Below, piece by piece: positions 30,726 through 40,801 of a DNA stretch of 64,000 bases; the first letter of the stretch is position 1; every line of letters begins with the position of its first letter. Source of the DNA: Deltaproteobacteria bacterium (GTDB lineage Bacteria > Desulfobacterota > RBG-13-43-22). The stretch is from assembly GCA_016208255.1 (NCBI GenBank), contig JACQYK010000085.1, positions 38,996 through 102,995 on the forward strand, in the 5' to 3' direction. The notes below the pieces were generated by a model. The model was not told where the DNA came from. It made no database searches and was given only the letters and a program-made list of their open reading frames with translations. Both the position numbers and the translations under genes were made by a program.

Positions 30726-31363
30726 TCTTTATTTTTTGATAATAACCGCCAACCGGTCAGGTTAATAAGAGACCAAAGGGCATCCAGAGGCAGATGCCAG
30801 GAAACACTATGGTCGAAACTGATGGTAATCTGGGCGGGGAATTCCTCATCTTCGGTGTGCAGAATATATTCCACCGGGATACGGGGAAGGACCAGGAGTT
30901 CGAAGGAGGCATCGCCCATACCGGTTTCCTGACCGCCGAGCATAAGACCGGCTTGAATAAACCCTTGGGGGTCTTTCCCGTAAGCTTTTTCCAGGGGTTC
31001 CTTAAAAAGGGCATGGGGCCCTCTAAAAAACAATTCCCCGCCGGGAATTTCCCTTTCGTGAATCTTCTTCCCTTCGATCGGCTTTTCCCGGGCTTTCAAT
31101 AAATACATCAGCAGAACCAGATATTCCTGGAAGCTCAAGTTTTTTTCTGGAACCTCCTTTCTCCAGATGTGTTGCTTCTCAGGGCGGCAAAAATAAATCC
31201 GATCCCAAAAAGGGATTTGATAGCCTTCTTCGGATTGAAAGGTGACTAAAGTCCTTTGACTGACCTCCTGCGGGTCCATGGCCCGCAGTTCCTGCCAGTA
31301 GTGATCGGGAATGTGCCGGCTGTCGCGGAATATCGGAGTATCGTTGGGATCCAGGGTGGGCAT
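30710..31363 (-). CDS. DUF3786-like protein
   Basis: 217 aa; YLVLLMYLLKAREKPIEGKKIHEREIPGGELFFRGPHAL...; family assigned from memory. Confidence 0.65.
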   Translation of the reverse strand: MPTLDPNDTPIFRDSRHIPDHYWQELRAMDPQEVSQRTLVTFQSEEGYQIPFWDRIYFCRPEKQHIWRKEVPEKNLSFQEYLVLLMYLLKAREKPIEGKKIHEREIPGGELFFRGPHALFKEPLEKAYGKDPQGFIQAGLMLGGQETGMGDASFELLVLPRIPVEYILHTEDEEFPAQITISFDHSVSWHLPLDALWSLINLTGWRLLSKNKDNTFA

Positions 31364-31520
31364 CGGCGGTTACCTCGATAGGGTAAAAATTGATCAATAT
31401 TTCAATGAAGTCCAAACTTCACTGGTGGTGACTTTTGACACTAACATCGCAACAATCTAAACATTTTGTTATAATTAGTAAAATATCAACACAAAATCAA
31501 TTTTTATGCAACGTTGAGGT

Positions 31521-33117
31521 TTACCGGGGGAGGGATTTCCGGTAGAACTCGATATACTTCATCAGCTCCCGTTTGAGGTCTTTTCGTTCGGTCACCTGAT
31601 GAATGCCCCGGATATCAAAAAAATAATCCTGGTATTGATAGATCAGCCCTGATAATTGCTGGAGAGAATTGGAGCGGACCAGGCCCTCGTCCACTTCAAA
31701 CCCTCTGGATTCCATAACCCGGGGACCGGTAAAGATCACCAGGGCATGGGGTTCGGCCAGGATAATATCTCCCAGGGAGGCATAACTGGCAATGGCCCCA
31801 CCGGTGGAAGGATCGCCCAGAATGGAAATAAAGGGAAGGCCGTGACTGGCCGAAAATCAAGGCCTCGCCCGTGACCAGGGATTCGTTAAAGTGCGAACGC
31901 TGCTTATCCAGGAATTCGCGGTAATACTGGGTAATGGTATCATGGTTTAGAAGACTTTCCGCCGTCAAATTGCGGTTGATCTCAAAGAAGCTTTCCGGAT
32001 CCGCGATGCATTCAATCCAGCCTCCGGCATCCAGGATGTTCTGCCGGTTACAGTAAGGGCAGACCTGATAATTTTTCAAATAATCCTCTAATTTTATTAA
32101 CCGGCCGCAGCCGCCGGAAGGTTTCGGGCTTCGTTCCTGGCCGCAACGGATATATTCCTGATTGAGTTCCAAAGGTTCACTACCGGCATAATCATCAGGA
32201 ATCTGGGTCGGGCTGTCATAGGTGACCACCCGGATATCCGGGGGCCTGCTGTAAAAAAATTTCTTGATCGGTTTTTCCAGGAGCAGTTTCAACTCATGAA
32301 GTTTTCCATGGTGACGGGGTAATCCATAGGCCAGGGCCCTTTTTTCCCGGTGCTCCAGGAGTTTTTTAATCTTGGTCCGGAAAAGATCACGCATGGATCT
32401 TTGAAGGTAATGTTCAATGGGGGCGGCCATTCCTTTTACATCTTTAATATCTTCGCGGGCGGGAAGGATCTGATCGATGACCCCAATTTTTTTTAGGTCT
32501 TGAGCGGTCGGTTTGGAGATCAGCAGCGCCTCGCGGATTCGGGAATCGTCCCGAAAAATAATGGAAGCCATGGATTCAGGGGGGGCCGTGGCATACAGGG
32601 CATCTTCCAATTGGGCTCGACGATCGGTGACCTGAAGGGCCAGGGCCCCTCCGCTTCCCCCTTCCCCGATAACCACGGAGATGGTCCGAATAGGGATGGT
32701 CAAAAACTCATAGATCAGATGACTGATAAAATAGGCCTGAAACCGTCTGGCCGAGGTCATGGAAATGTCGGCCCCGTAGGTGTCAATCAAACATAAAATA
32801 ACCAATTCGTTGGGGTCCATGGATCGGGCCTGTTTCAATATACCCAGGATTTGAGAGTGCTCGTCAGCAGAGAGCATGCCCAGATTGAGTTTTTTGGCAT
32901 TCTCAGGGTTTCGCAATTTTTCCAGGCTTGGTTTTTCCTGACCGATGACCAGGATCCTTTTGTCCAGATATTTAGCCTCACCGCAGATCAAAGATTCCCC
33001 GACGGAGGAAAAGGGTTTAAAATGAGTAAAGAGAGTTTGAATCAGGTGCGACGATCTTGGACGGAAGGGATTGCGTGTTCGACGTTTAAATATTTCGACG
33101 ATATCTTCTTCTTTCAT
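31521..33117 (-). pseudogene. Acetyl-CoA carboxylase carboxyltransferase alpha/beta fusion, internally deleted and frameshifted
   Basis: ORF 31696..33117 has an AccA-like part then an AccD zinc ribbon (CGRLIKLEDYLKNYQVCPYCNRQN) to TGEALIF; the frame then changes and continues as [57 protein letters not shown]... to 31521. Confidence 0.8.
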
Positions 33118-33536
33118 GCCTATACCTCTGAGTTTCGGTCTTGCGTAAAAATTAATTTTACCGCAGAGGCACCGAGAGCGTAAAGAAGATCTCTGCGTTC
33201 TCAGCGCTTTTCCCCCTCACCCCAACCCTCTCCCGCGTCGGGGAGAGGGGGCTTCCTCCCCCTTGATGGGGTTTATTTTCGAACTTAAGGTGTTACCTTT
33301 TTTTAAAGATTAGAATTTTGACAAGATTGCTTAAAGAAGTCAAGGATAAAGGATTTCGGGAGGCCATTATAAAATTTTCTTGCCAGATTTGTTTCTTCTG
33401 AATATAATTAGTTCTCATCCGGAAATAAAAGATATCCGGATGAAGCCTTCATCAGTCAGCAATCAGCAGTCAGCTAACATACAAAGAATAAAGGATTTTG
33501 CTGAAAGCTAAATGCTGATCGCTGATCGCTCCATAT

Positions 33537-33614
33537 GGTGAGTGTAGCTCAGTTGGTTAGAGCACCAGGTTGTGGCCCTGGGGGTCGAGGGTTCGAGTCC
33601 CTTCACTCACCCCA
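33537..33614 (+). tRNA. tRNA-His (anticodon GTG)
   Basis: GGTGAGTGTAGCTCAGTTGGTTAGAGCACCAGGTTGTGGCCCTGGGGGTCGAGGGTTCGAGTCCCTTCACTCACCCCA; G-1 and CCA present. Confidence 0.97.
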
Positions 33615-33689
33615 TTTATTTTTAACTCAGGAATCCTCTGAGCGATAAATCTTTGTAAAACTTTTTTCATTAAGAATAATGAGTGTGTA

Positions 33690-33850
33690 AAACGTCGTCA
33701 CCCCGGCGAAAGCCGGGGTCCAGAAGAATTACAGTTGCTTAAAATACTGGATTCCGGCTTTCGCTCGACTTCCTGCCGCTCGATCCGCTCGACCCGCTCG
33801 ACAACGTCGAGCGGATCGAACGGCCGACCGTCCGGAACGACGTGATTTGG
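33690..33850. repeat. Palindromic family R4, copy 2, with cassette inserted in arm 2
   Basis: GTCACCCCGGCGAAAGCCGGGGTCCAG...CTGGATTCCGGCTTTCG[CTCGACTTCC...CGAGCGGATCGAACGG...]CCGGAACGAC. Confidence 0.85.
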
Positions 33851-33905
33851 GTTATGGTGATTTTTTACGATTTCTAAAAAATACAGTTATTGTTTGCAGC
33901 TTTCT

Positions 33906-34553
33906 ATGAGATCTTTTATAAAAATCGGATTTTTCTTATATCTGGTTCTTTTCCTTTCTTCCTGTTCCTTGAACAATTCGAGTTCCGGAGGGGGCGGTTC
34001 CTCTGCGGATTATCAATTCCTTTATGACCACAATGCCCAAAACCTGGATGGTTACACCATCCGCTGGGATTCCACGATTATAAAAGTTCATGCCGGAGGT
34101 ATCGAAGGGGTGGAATCGGCTATCAATCGCTGGGTAGGACCGGTAAACTTCAATTTTGTAAACGCTCCTCCGCCTGATGGGATTTCCTTCAGTTTCACCA
34201 ATTCCAGCTCTTACTGCGGCTCCACAACCTATTATTATTATAATTCCGGAAGGTTATACCGGGCGGTGATAAGGATTAACTACGATCAGAGCCGGTGCCG
34301 TGGTGGTCTTGAAAATACCCTTACCCATGAAATGGGCCATGCCCTCGGATTTTTTGGCCACACCACCGATGGAACCCTTATGGATCCTGACGGCGGTAAC
34401 GGGGAGATAACCAGGCAGGTAAGAAATTTTATGAATTTGCTTTACGCTTCACCTTACGGTACGGATATCAGCCCCTATCTTTCTTTCCGTAAAAGGATAA
34501 CCGGCCGCTATCAACCTAACGGCACTCAAACCATTGTCGGGGTGGAATATTAA
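33906..34553 (+). CDS. Matrixin-like metzincin metalloprotease lipoprotein
   Basis: Signal MRSFIKIGFFLYLVLFLSSCS with lipobox; zinc motif HEMGHALGFFGH (HExxHxxGxxxH-type), then LMDPDGG Met-turn-like. Confidence 0.85.
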   Translation: MRSFIKIGFFLYLVLFLSSCSLNNSSSGGGGSSADYQFLYDHNAQNLDGYTIRWDSTIIKVHAGGIEGVESAINRWVGPVNFNFVNAPPPDGISFSFTNSSSYCGSTTYYYYNSGRLYRAVIRINYDQSRCRGGLENTLTHEMGHALGFFGHTTDGTLMDPDGGNGEITRQVRNFMNLLYASPYGTDISPYLSFRKRITGRYQPNGTQTIVGVEY

Positions 34554-34984
34554 TGCGCTTGGTCTTGCTTTTATTAATTTCTTTTTTTCTGTTTTTCAGC
34601 GGGACCTCCTGCAAGGAGGTGCAGAAGAGGGTTACTCCTTCCGGGATTAATATCATGGTCCATGATATAGCCTGCCAGGAAGTTAAAGACCGTCTGATTA
34701 AGGAATGTAAAAACCAGAGTTTTCCTTATGATTGGTTGGAGAAAGAGCAGGAAACTCTCCTGATCGGTCCATTGACCACCCCCCCTTTGCCGGAAGATTC
34801 TTTTGCAAAAATGGAAGAGAAATACAGGCTGGAAATAAAATGTATGGATCCGATCAGTACCCGAATTTCAGTTCAGATACAACTGAAAGGCATGACCGCG
34901 GATAACCGGTGGCTGGTGATCAATGAGCCGGATCGTTTAAATGCTTACGGGCAAAGATTTTTAGAACGGCTCGTCAAGCCCTAA
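34553..34984 (+). CDS. Hypothetical exported protein, translationally coupled to the protease
   Basis: 143 aa; N-terminal hydrophobic signal LLLLISFFLFFSGTSCKE; start overlaps upstream stop (TAATG). Confidence 0.7.
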   Translation: MRLVLLLLISFFLFFSGTSCKEVQKRVTPSGINIMVHDIACQEVKDRLIKECKNQSFPYDWLEKEQETLLIGPLTTPPLPEDSFAKMEEKYRLEIKCMDPISTRISVQIQLKGMTADNRWLVINEPDRLNAYGQRFLERLVKP

Positions 34985-35017
34985 CAGCCATGCCTTACCT
35001 TCCATTCTCACCGCAAA

Positions 35018-35272
35018 GTCGCCGAGGACGCAAAGAAGAAAAATTTTATTGATTGCCACGGGAGGCTCTGTCGACCCAAGGCCAAAGCCCCCCATTCGGG
35101 GGCCGGGGTGAGTGGCCGGCAATCAATAACCTTCGCTGCCCTTCGGGCCGGAATCCCTGTGGGTAATTGTTTGGCCGGAGGTCCCGCCCTTGGCGGGATT
35201 TATTCAATCCCCCCTCTCACGGGATTGAATAAAAATAATTCTCTCTGCGATCTTTGCGGCTTTGCGGTGAAT
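35018..35272. repeat. Composite element: CACCGCAAAGTCGCCGAGGACGCAAAG...CTCTGCGATCTTTGCGGCTTTGCGGTG enclosing R2 copy 2 (35046-35131)
   Basis: Outer inverted repeat and inner ATTGATTGCC...GGCAATCAAT seen directly. Confidence 0.85.
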
Positions 35273-35350
35273 AAAAACTCTTTTTTCAAACAGTGATACC
35301 TTTTTTATGCCAACCCCGTTTCCACTCATTCTCTTTATCCGGATTTACAG

Positions 35351-36037
35351 TTGCCAACGAAGGTAAGCTTTATGCATAATCCCTCCTCTTTTTTTTCAGA
35401 CCGCCAATGGGAATTGATTAAAAAATCGGTTCAAGAAGAAATGAAGGTCTCCCCAGCCAGTCACGGCTGGGATCATGTTAGACGGGTCTATGAATTGTGT
35501 TTGAAAATTGGAAAAAAAGAAAAGGCCGATTTGACGATACTGGGCTTGGCCGCTTTGCTCCATGATATTGGACGAAAAGAGGAACAGGAGTCCAAAGGAA
35601 AAATCTGCCATGCCCGGGTTGGAGCGGAAAAAGCGGAAGGATTTTTAACCCGGCTGGAACTCCCCGATCCATTCAAAAAAGAGGTCCTCCATTGCATTCG
35701 CAGTCATCGTTTTCGGGGGAATCAGGCCCCAAAATCTCTGGAAGCGAAGGTATTATTTGATGCCGACAAACTGGATTCCATCGGGGCCGTGGGTTTAGGA
35801 CGGGCTTTTCTTTTTGCCGGGGAGGTCGGGGCCAGGCTGCACAATGCGCATCGGGATCTTTCCGGGACTGTTTCCTACAGCCGGGAAGATACCGCTTATC
35901 GGGAATTTCAAGTGAAGTTAATCAAGATCAAAGATCGGATGCTGACCCGCACCGGAAAGGCCATGGCCGAAGGTCGGCACCGGTTTATGGTTCGGTTTTT
36001 TGATCGGCTAGATGAAGAGGTGAAAGGAAAAAGATAA
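35351..36037 (+). CDS. HD-domain phosphohydrolase
   Basis: 228 aa; HGWDHVRRVYELCLKIG, LLHDIGRKEE, HCIRSHRFRG, DADKLDSIGA. Confidence 0.93.
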   Translation: MPTKVSFMHNPSSFFSDRQWELIKKSVQEEMKVSPASHGWDHVRRVYELCLKIGKKEKADLTILGLAALLHDIGRKEEQESKGKICHARVGAEKAEGFLTRLELPDPFKKEVLHCIRSHRFRGNQAPKSLEAKVLFDADKLDSIGAVGLGRAFLFAGEVGARLHNAHRDLSGTVSYSREDTAYREFQVKLIKIKDRMLTRTGKAMAEGRHRFMVRFFDRLDEEVKGKR

Positions 36038-36112
36038 AGACTTTTCACCGCAGAGCCGCAGAGGGCGCAAAGAAGAAGTTTTGTAATACTTTAGAGTTTA
36101 TAAATACTTTTT

Positions 36113-36490
36113 GCCACAGACTCAAACAGACAAAAGCCGGACAAAGGGATATCTCTCACAGAGCTCTCAGAGTCGCAGAGACAACCTAATTTATTGATTG
36201 CCACGGGAGGCTTTGCCTCCCCAATGCCAAGCCCCCCATTCGGGGGCCGAGGTGAGGGGCCGGCAATCAATAACCAGTCATCGCCTATCGGCGAAAAGAG
36301 CTTGCAGGGTTGCGGGTCAGGTAAATCGGCCTACTCAACGATTTACAGAAAAAGAAAATCCATCTCTAATAACTCTAAGGTCGGGAGCGACCAGAGGGAA
36401 AGGGCGAGAGGAAAAAGTTATGCCCGTAGGGCCTGACGGTAGGAGGAAGACAAGTCGTTTTCCTCCTGTCCAGCAGTCGTCTGTGGCAAG
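36113..36490. repeat. Repeat family R3 copy with R2 copy 3 (36192-36273) nested inside
   Basis: GCCACAGACTCAAACAGAC...GTCGTCTGTGGC outer ends; ATTGATTGCC...GGCAATCAAT inside; GGAGGAAGAC..GTTTTCCTCC cassette. Confidence 0.75.
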
Positions 36491-36578
36491 AAAAGGAAAT
36501 TGCTTTGCTCTTTTCATAAACTAAATTGATACGAAATTTATTATTTACCTGCTATTACTTGAATCAGGAGAGGAATCA

Positions 36579-37142
36579 TTGAATCAGGCGCTTTTCTTAG
36601 ACCGGGACGGGGTGATCAACGAAGACCGGGAGGATTATGTCAAATCCTGGGAAGAGTTTCGGTTCATTCCGGGGGTCCGATCAGCTTTAAAAAAACTCCG
36701 GAAAGCCAAGATCCCGGTGGTGCTGATCACTAATCAATCGGTTATTGGAAGAGGAATGATCACCGAAAACGAATTGTCGGTCATTCATGAAGGAATGGGG
36801 AAAGCCGTTCAAAAGGCGGGCGGCCTCTTTCAGAAAATCTATTATTGTCCTCATCACCCCCGGGATCGTTGCCGATGCCGGAAACCCCGGATCGGTTTAT
36901 TAAAAAAAGCGGCCCAGGAATTGGATTTGGATTTGACAAAATGTGTATTGGTCGGCGATACCCTTAAAGATATTCAGACCGGAAACCGGGCCGGTTGTCG
37001 GACCATCCTGGTTCAAAGCGGACAGGGGAAGGCGTCTTTGATAAAAATAATTTCAGGTAAAACCAGGATCAAACCGGATTGGGTTTGTGATAATCTGCCG
37101 GAGGCGGTTCCCCTGATTCTTGAGTTTTTCCGGAAGGCGTAA
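36579..37142 (+). CDS. gmhB: D-glycero-beta-D-manno-heptose-1,7-bisphosphate 7-phosphatase (GmhB-like HAD)
   Basis: 187 aa; LFLDRDGVINEDREDYVKS, TNQSVIGRG, CPHHPRDRCRCRKPRIGLL, VGDTLKDIQTGNRAG. Confidence 0.93.
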   Translation: MNQALFLDRDGVINEDREDYVKSWEEFRFIPGVRSALKKLRKAKIPVVLITNQSVIGRGMITENELSVIHEGMGKAVQKAGGLFQKIYYCPHHPRDRCRCRKPRIGLLKKAAQELDLDLTKCVLVGDTLKDIQTGNRAGCRTILVQSGQGKASLIKIISGKTRIKPDWVCDNLPEAVPLILEFFRKA

Positions 37143-37179
37143 CTGTGATACGGTACTGATGATGAAGATTAAACTCCCG

Positions 37180-37445
37180 GTAACCCTTTAGACGTATGAA
37201 AAAATTTTCTGACAGGATTAACAGGATTTATCTGTTTTTTGCTCAGGCTCCGGTGATCCTGAGCAACTTAGTTCCATCCCCGGCGGAAAGAAGAGCCTTT
37301 CTCCGCAGGACTATTTTGTTTGTGCCTTTCTTCCCCACGCTTGTCTGCTGCTTTCATACAGACAAGTCGAAAGGCACAAAAATCCAGGTAATCCGGTAAA
37401 TCCTGTCTGATAAAAGAATTGGATTTTCAAAAAGCTAAATTGATA
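37180..37445 (+). repeat. Repeat family R1, copy D
   Basis: TCTGACAGGATTAACAGGATTT..GCTCAGGCTCCGGTGATCCTGAGC...GTGCCTTTC...GAAAGGCACAAA...CCTGTCTGATAAAAGAATTGGATTTTCAAAAAGCTAAATTGATA. Confidence 0.85.
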
Positions 37446-37580
37446 AACTTCCAGTATTGTCATCGGTTATAACCAAATTGGGGGAGGCGAAAGCCCGTGC
37501 AAGCTAAGCGGCCTAACGGCTTTTTGCCTCGTCCGTCTTGAGCGATTTTTCAGATGCTACTTTCCCATTTGTCCACAGTT

Positions 37581-37875
37581 CTGAAATTCCAGGTTTCCAA
37601 GGAGTATGGGCCAACAAGTCGGTTGTGGAGGATTGCCGACAAGAATTAGTCGAAGTCTTGGAGGAGTGGCTGATACTGAAAATCGGAGATCACGACCCAA
37701 TCCCCGTAATTGAAGGGGTGGGAATTAAAATTCAGGAAGTCTTAGCTGCGTAAATGGGTTCAAGCCTTTCTCGAAAAGAATTAATAAGAAAATTTAGGGC
37801 CTTCGGATATATCGGACCATATTCAGGATGAAACCATCAGTTTATGTCAAAGGAAATTTAAAAATTAGCTTCTTT
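37581..37875 (+). pseudogene. Degenerate hicB-hicA pair (5' truncated hicB; hicA with nonsense, frameshift and 3' deletion)
   Basis: Nearly identical to 39797-40092, but GGA GGA to GGA TGA and ATGGTC to ATGTC relative to the intact hicA; ends after AAATTTAAAAATTAG. Confidence 0.9.
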
Positions 37876-38186
37876 CTCTTTCATTAAGTCCTCCCCCCAA
37901 AGGTTTTTTTTCCACCCAACCGTTCTAAAAAAGGACTGTCCCATTTTTTTAAAAAGTTGGAAAATTGTTGCCGATCAACGACGTCTGGATAGCCACTCAT
38001 GCCATAGAGACAGGATCAGTTCCAAAGAGACCCGAAGTTGATAAAGAAACATGCCCAGGTTTTTTGGGCTTATAATCAAAATTTTGTTTCCGATCCTCAT
38101 ACCACAATCCTGTTCGAAAAAAGGATAGGATTTGATAGACGAATTCTGGTATAATAATATGCAATCGTTGATATAGGAGGCCAATT

Positions 38187-38444
38187 ATGTCTGTGACTTT
38201 ACAAATGGATATGCCCGAAACCGCTTTTTCAGCCATAAGGAAAAATCCTTCTGAATTTGTGGCCGAGATGCGGCTGGCGGCTGCTGTTAAGTGGTATGAA
38301 ATAGGACTGATATCTCAAGAAAAAGCGGCAGAAGTGGCCGGTCTCAGTCGAGCTGATTTTATCTTTTCCTTAGCCCGTTTTGAAGTCTCTCCATTCCAAT
38401 ACACGGCTGATGAAATAGAAAGAGAACTAAGGAATGCCGATTAG
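38187..38444 (+). CDS. UPF0175-family antitoxin-like protein
   Basis: 85 aa; AAAVKWYEIGLISQEKAAEVAGLSRADFIFSLARFEVSPFQY. Confidence 0.88.
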   Translation: MSVTLQMDMPETAFSAIRKNPSEFVAEMRLAAAVKWYEIGLISQEKAAEVAGLSRADFIFSLARFEVSPFQYTADEIERELRNAD

Positions 38445-38925
38445 CAGGGTTATCATAAATGCCTCGCCCCTGATTTGTTTAGATAAGAGCGGATTAACCT
38501 ATCTGCTTCCAGCCTTGTTTCATGAAATAGTCGTACCGGAGGAGGTCTGCCAGGAAATTCAGGTTAAGGGAAAAGAATGCTTATCCAATCCAGATTTGCT
38601 ATCCGCTAATTGGCTAAAACGAATTCCGATGATAAATATTGCCCCCCAGGTGGCGTCCTGGGATTTAGGTCAAGGTGAAGGTGCTGTTTTATCGTTTGTT
38701 TTGAAAAACTCTGAATATTGGGCGATTATAGACGACCTCGAAGCCAGACGATGCGCCCAGTCTTTGCATTGCCGTTTTACCGGTACTGTCGGAGTGATAG
38801 TCCTGGCCAAGAGGAAAAGAATAATTTCTTCGTTCCGGGAAAATTTGGATAAATTAAAAAGTGCTGGACTGTGGTTATCCAATGATTTTAGAGAACAGGT
38901 GATTAGAAAATTTGGGGAGGAGTAA
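38434..38925 (+). CDS. DUF3368/PIN-like toxin
   Basis: 163 aa; VIINASPLICLDKSGLTYLLPALF..VVPEEVCQEI; LGQGEGAVLSF; overlaps UPF0175 gene. Confidence 0.88.
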   Translation: MPISRVIINASPLICLDKSGLTYLLPALFHEIVVPEEVCQEIQVKGKECLSNPDLLSANWLKRIPMINIAPQVASWDLGQGEGAVLSFVLKNSEYWAIIDDLEARRCAQSLHCRFTGTVGVIVLAKRKRIISSFRENLDKLKSAGLWLSNDFREQVIRKFGEE

Positions 38926-39042
38926 AAAAAAGAATTTATTTCTCGCTGGAGTCATATTTTACTTTGAAAATAATTGACAACTCATACTGAGTGGGCAATC
39001 ACCCTGGTCAAGGAGAAATTGAACCCTGATATAAAATTTTAG

Positions 39043-39191
39043 AAGATGGGAGCTGGTTTGCTGAAATTCCAGGTTTCAAAGGAGTATGGGCCAACAAGTC
39101 CGTTGTGGAGGATTGCCGACAAGAATTAGTCGAAGTCTTGGAGGAGTGGCTGATACTGAAAATCAGAGATCATGACCTAATCCCCGTAATT
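39043..39191 (+). pseudogene. hicB fragment (second degenerate copy)
   Basis: TTAGAAGATGGGAGCTGGTTTGCTGAAATTCCAGGTTTCAAAGGAGTATGGGCC...CCCCGTAATT, then diverges. Confidence 0.9.
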
Positions 39192-39360
39192 AACCACGGC
39201 TTTAAACGATTTAATGAAAAATTGGAGACACTACCGATACTTTGTCCCCTTTCCATCCCTTTCCACCAAGGGACGTTTTTTCAATCTGTCAAACATTTTC
39301 TTGTCTCCTGAATCCCATTCCGGCCATTATGAATCTCTCTCTTCCATTCTGAAAGTTTCA

Positions 39361-39545
39361 TGAAAAGAAGGCCAGGGAATTGGATTTGGATTTGACCAAA
39401 TGTGTATTTGTCGGCGATACCCTTAAAGATTTTCAGGCCGGAAACCGGGCCGGTTGCCGGACCGTCCTGGTTCAAAGCGGACAAGGGAAGGAGTCTTTGA
39501 TAAAAATACTATCCGGAAAAACCCGTATCAGGCCCGATTGGGGTC
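39361..39545 (+). pseudogene. gmhB 3' fragment (copy 2)
   Basis: Encodes ELDLDLTKCVFVGDTLKDFQAGNRAGCRTVLVQSGQGKESLIKILSGKTRIRPDWG, near-identical to residues of intact GmhB. Confidence 0.93.
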
Positions 39546-39726
39546 TGCAATTCCTTGGCTGTGGCAACGCCTCTAATTCTGAGAAATTTGGAAATCTGAT
39601 ACTAATAGAGCTAAAGGTATCAGGAGCTGTAAAAGTCAGGGACAATTTTTTTAAAATTGTGCTTTGACTATTTATAGTGGATTTTATATAATTTACCTGA
39701 AAAAAATAGTTTCATAAGGAGGAAAT

Positions 39727-39972
39727 ATGTTGACCAAGTATGTCCAGAAAGCCCTGGAAAAGGCCCAATACAAAAATTTAGAAGATGGGAGCTGGTTTGC
39801 TGAAATTCCAGGTTTCCAAGGAGTATGGGCCAACAAGTCCGTTGTAGAGGATTGCCGACAAGAATTAGTCGAAGTCTTGGAGGAGTGGCTGATACTGAAA
39901 ATCAGAGATCACGACCCAATCCCCGTAATTGAAGGGGTGGGAATTAAAATTCAGGAAGTCTTAGCTGCCTAA
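39727..39972 (+). CDS. hicB: HicB-family antitoxin
   Basis: 81 aa; YKNLEDGSWFAEIPGFQGVWANKSVVEDCRQELVEVLEEWL. Confidence 0.92.
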   Translation: MLTKYVQKALEKAQYKNLEDGSWFAEIPGFQGVWANKSVVEDCRQELVEVLEEWLILKIRDHDPIPVIEGVGIKIQEVLAA

Positions 39973-40185
39973 ATGGGTTCGAGCCTTTCTCGAAAAGAAT
40001 TAATAAGAAAATTTAGGGCCTTCGGATATACCGGACCATATTCAGGAGGAAACCATCAGTTTATGGTCAAAGGAAATTTAAAAATCCGAATCCCCAATCC
40101 TCATGGGCAGGATATAGCCAATAGCCTATTAAGGGAAATACTGCGGCAAGCTGGTATTTCTATGAACGATTGGGAGAAAAGTTAA
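39973..40185 (+). CDS. hicA: HicA-family mRNA interferase toxin
   Basis: 70 aa; SRKELIRKFRAFGYTGPYSGGNHQFMVKGNLKIRIPNPHG..SLLREILRQAGIS. Confidence 0.93.
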   Translation: MGSSLSRKELIRKFRAFGYTGPYSGGNHQFMVKGNLKIRIPNPHGQDIANSLLREILRQAGISMNDWEKS

Positions 40186-40472
40186 TTTCTTTCTCTTTCA
40201 TTAACCTTCTAAGTCCCGGGTTTACCTTTGTGGTCTAATCTGATACTTCCGGTATCTTGATTATATCTTAACTCGAGGGTTATGGTAGAGTAAGGTCAAT
40301 GAGTAAAGGCGCAGGGCCATTGGAAGGGATGTCATAGAAGGCGCTGAAGAGCATCATCTCCGGGTAGGGAATGAACACACCCTATAATGTTCTTTTCGAG
40401 GCTTAAAAGGACGATATAGGCCCTAAAAAACACCTTTCCTTGGAATATTGACTTTGAATAATCAACAAGTTA

Positions 40473-40700
40473 TTGTGGCCCGACCCCAAAGAAAGGTTTG
40501 TCGATTCTCTTCCGGATAAATTCGAACTGGTTGTCCTGCCCGATGATGATCCTGAAATGCGTTTATATAACCTGGAGTTATTGGATAAGTATGGGAGCGA
40601 AAACAAACCGATTGTTTTTGCCCGAATTAAAACACTTCGGGACAAGGATCCAATATCAGCAAAACCAAGTCTGTTTGTTCCAATTCCAGTTGCGGCCTGA
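40473..40700 (+). CDS. Small DUF5647-like protein or fragment
   Basis: LPDKFELVVLPDDDPEMRLYNLELLDKYGSENKPIVFARIKTL; may be an N-terminally truncated remnant. Confidence 0.4.
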   Translation: MWPDPKERFVDSLPDKFELVVLPDDDPEMRLYNLELLDKYGSENKPIVFARIKTLRDKDPISAKPSLFVPIPVAA

Positions 40701-40801
40701 ACCTCTCTTTTTTAACCGTACCCCGGAGACCCCCTTGAGTAAATTTTATGCCGGGGATACTTGGCCCCCTTTCCATGATTTTGTCGACGTCACCTTAATA
40801 G

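Noticed and set aside
33181-33290. ccccctcaccccaaccctctcccgcgtcggggagagggggcttcctccccc as a regulatory element
   Set aside because: Common GC-rich intergenic repeat motif (also similar text near 55575); no specific evidence of function.
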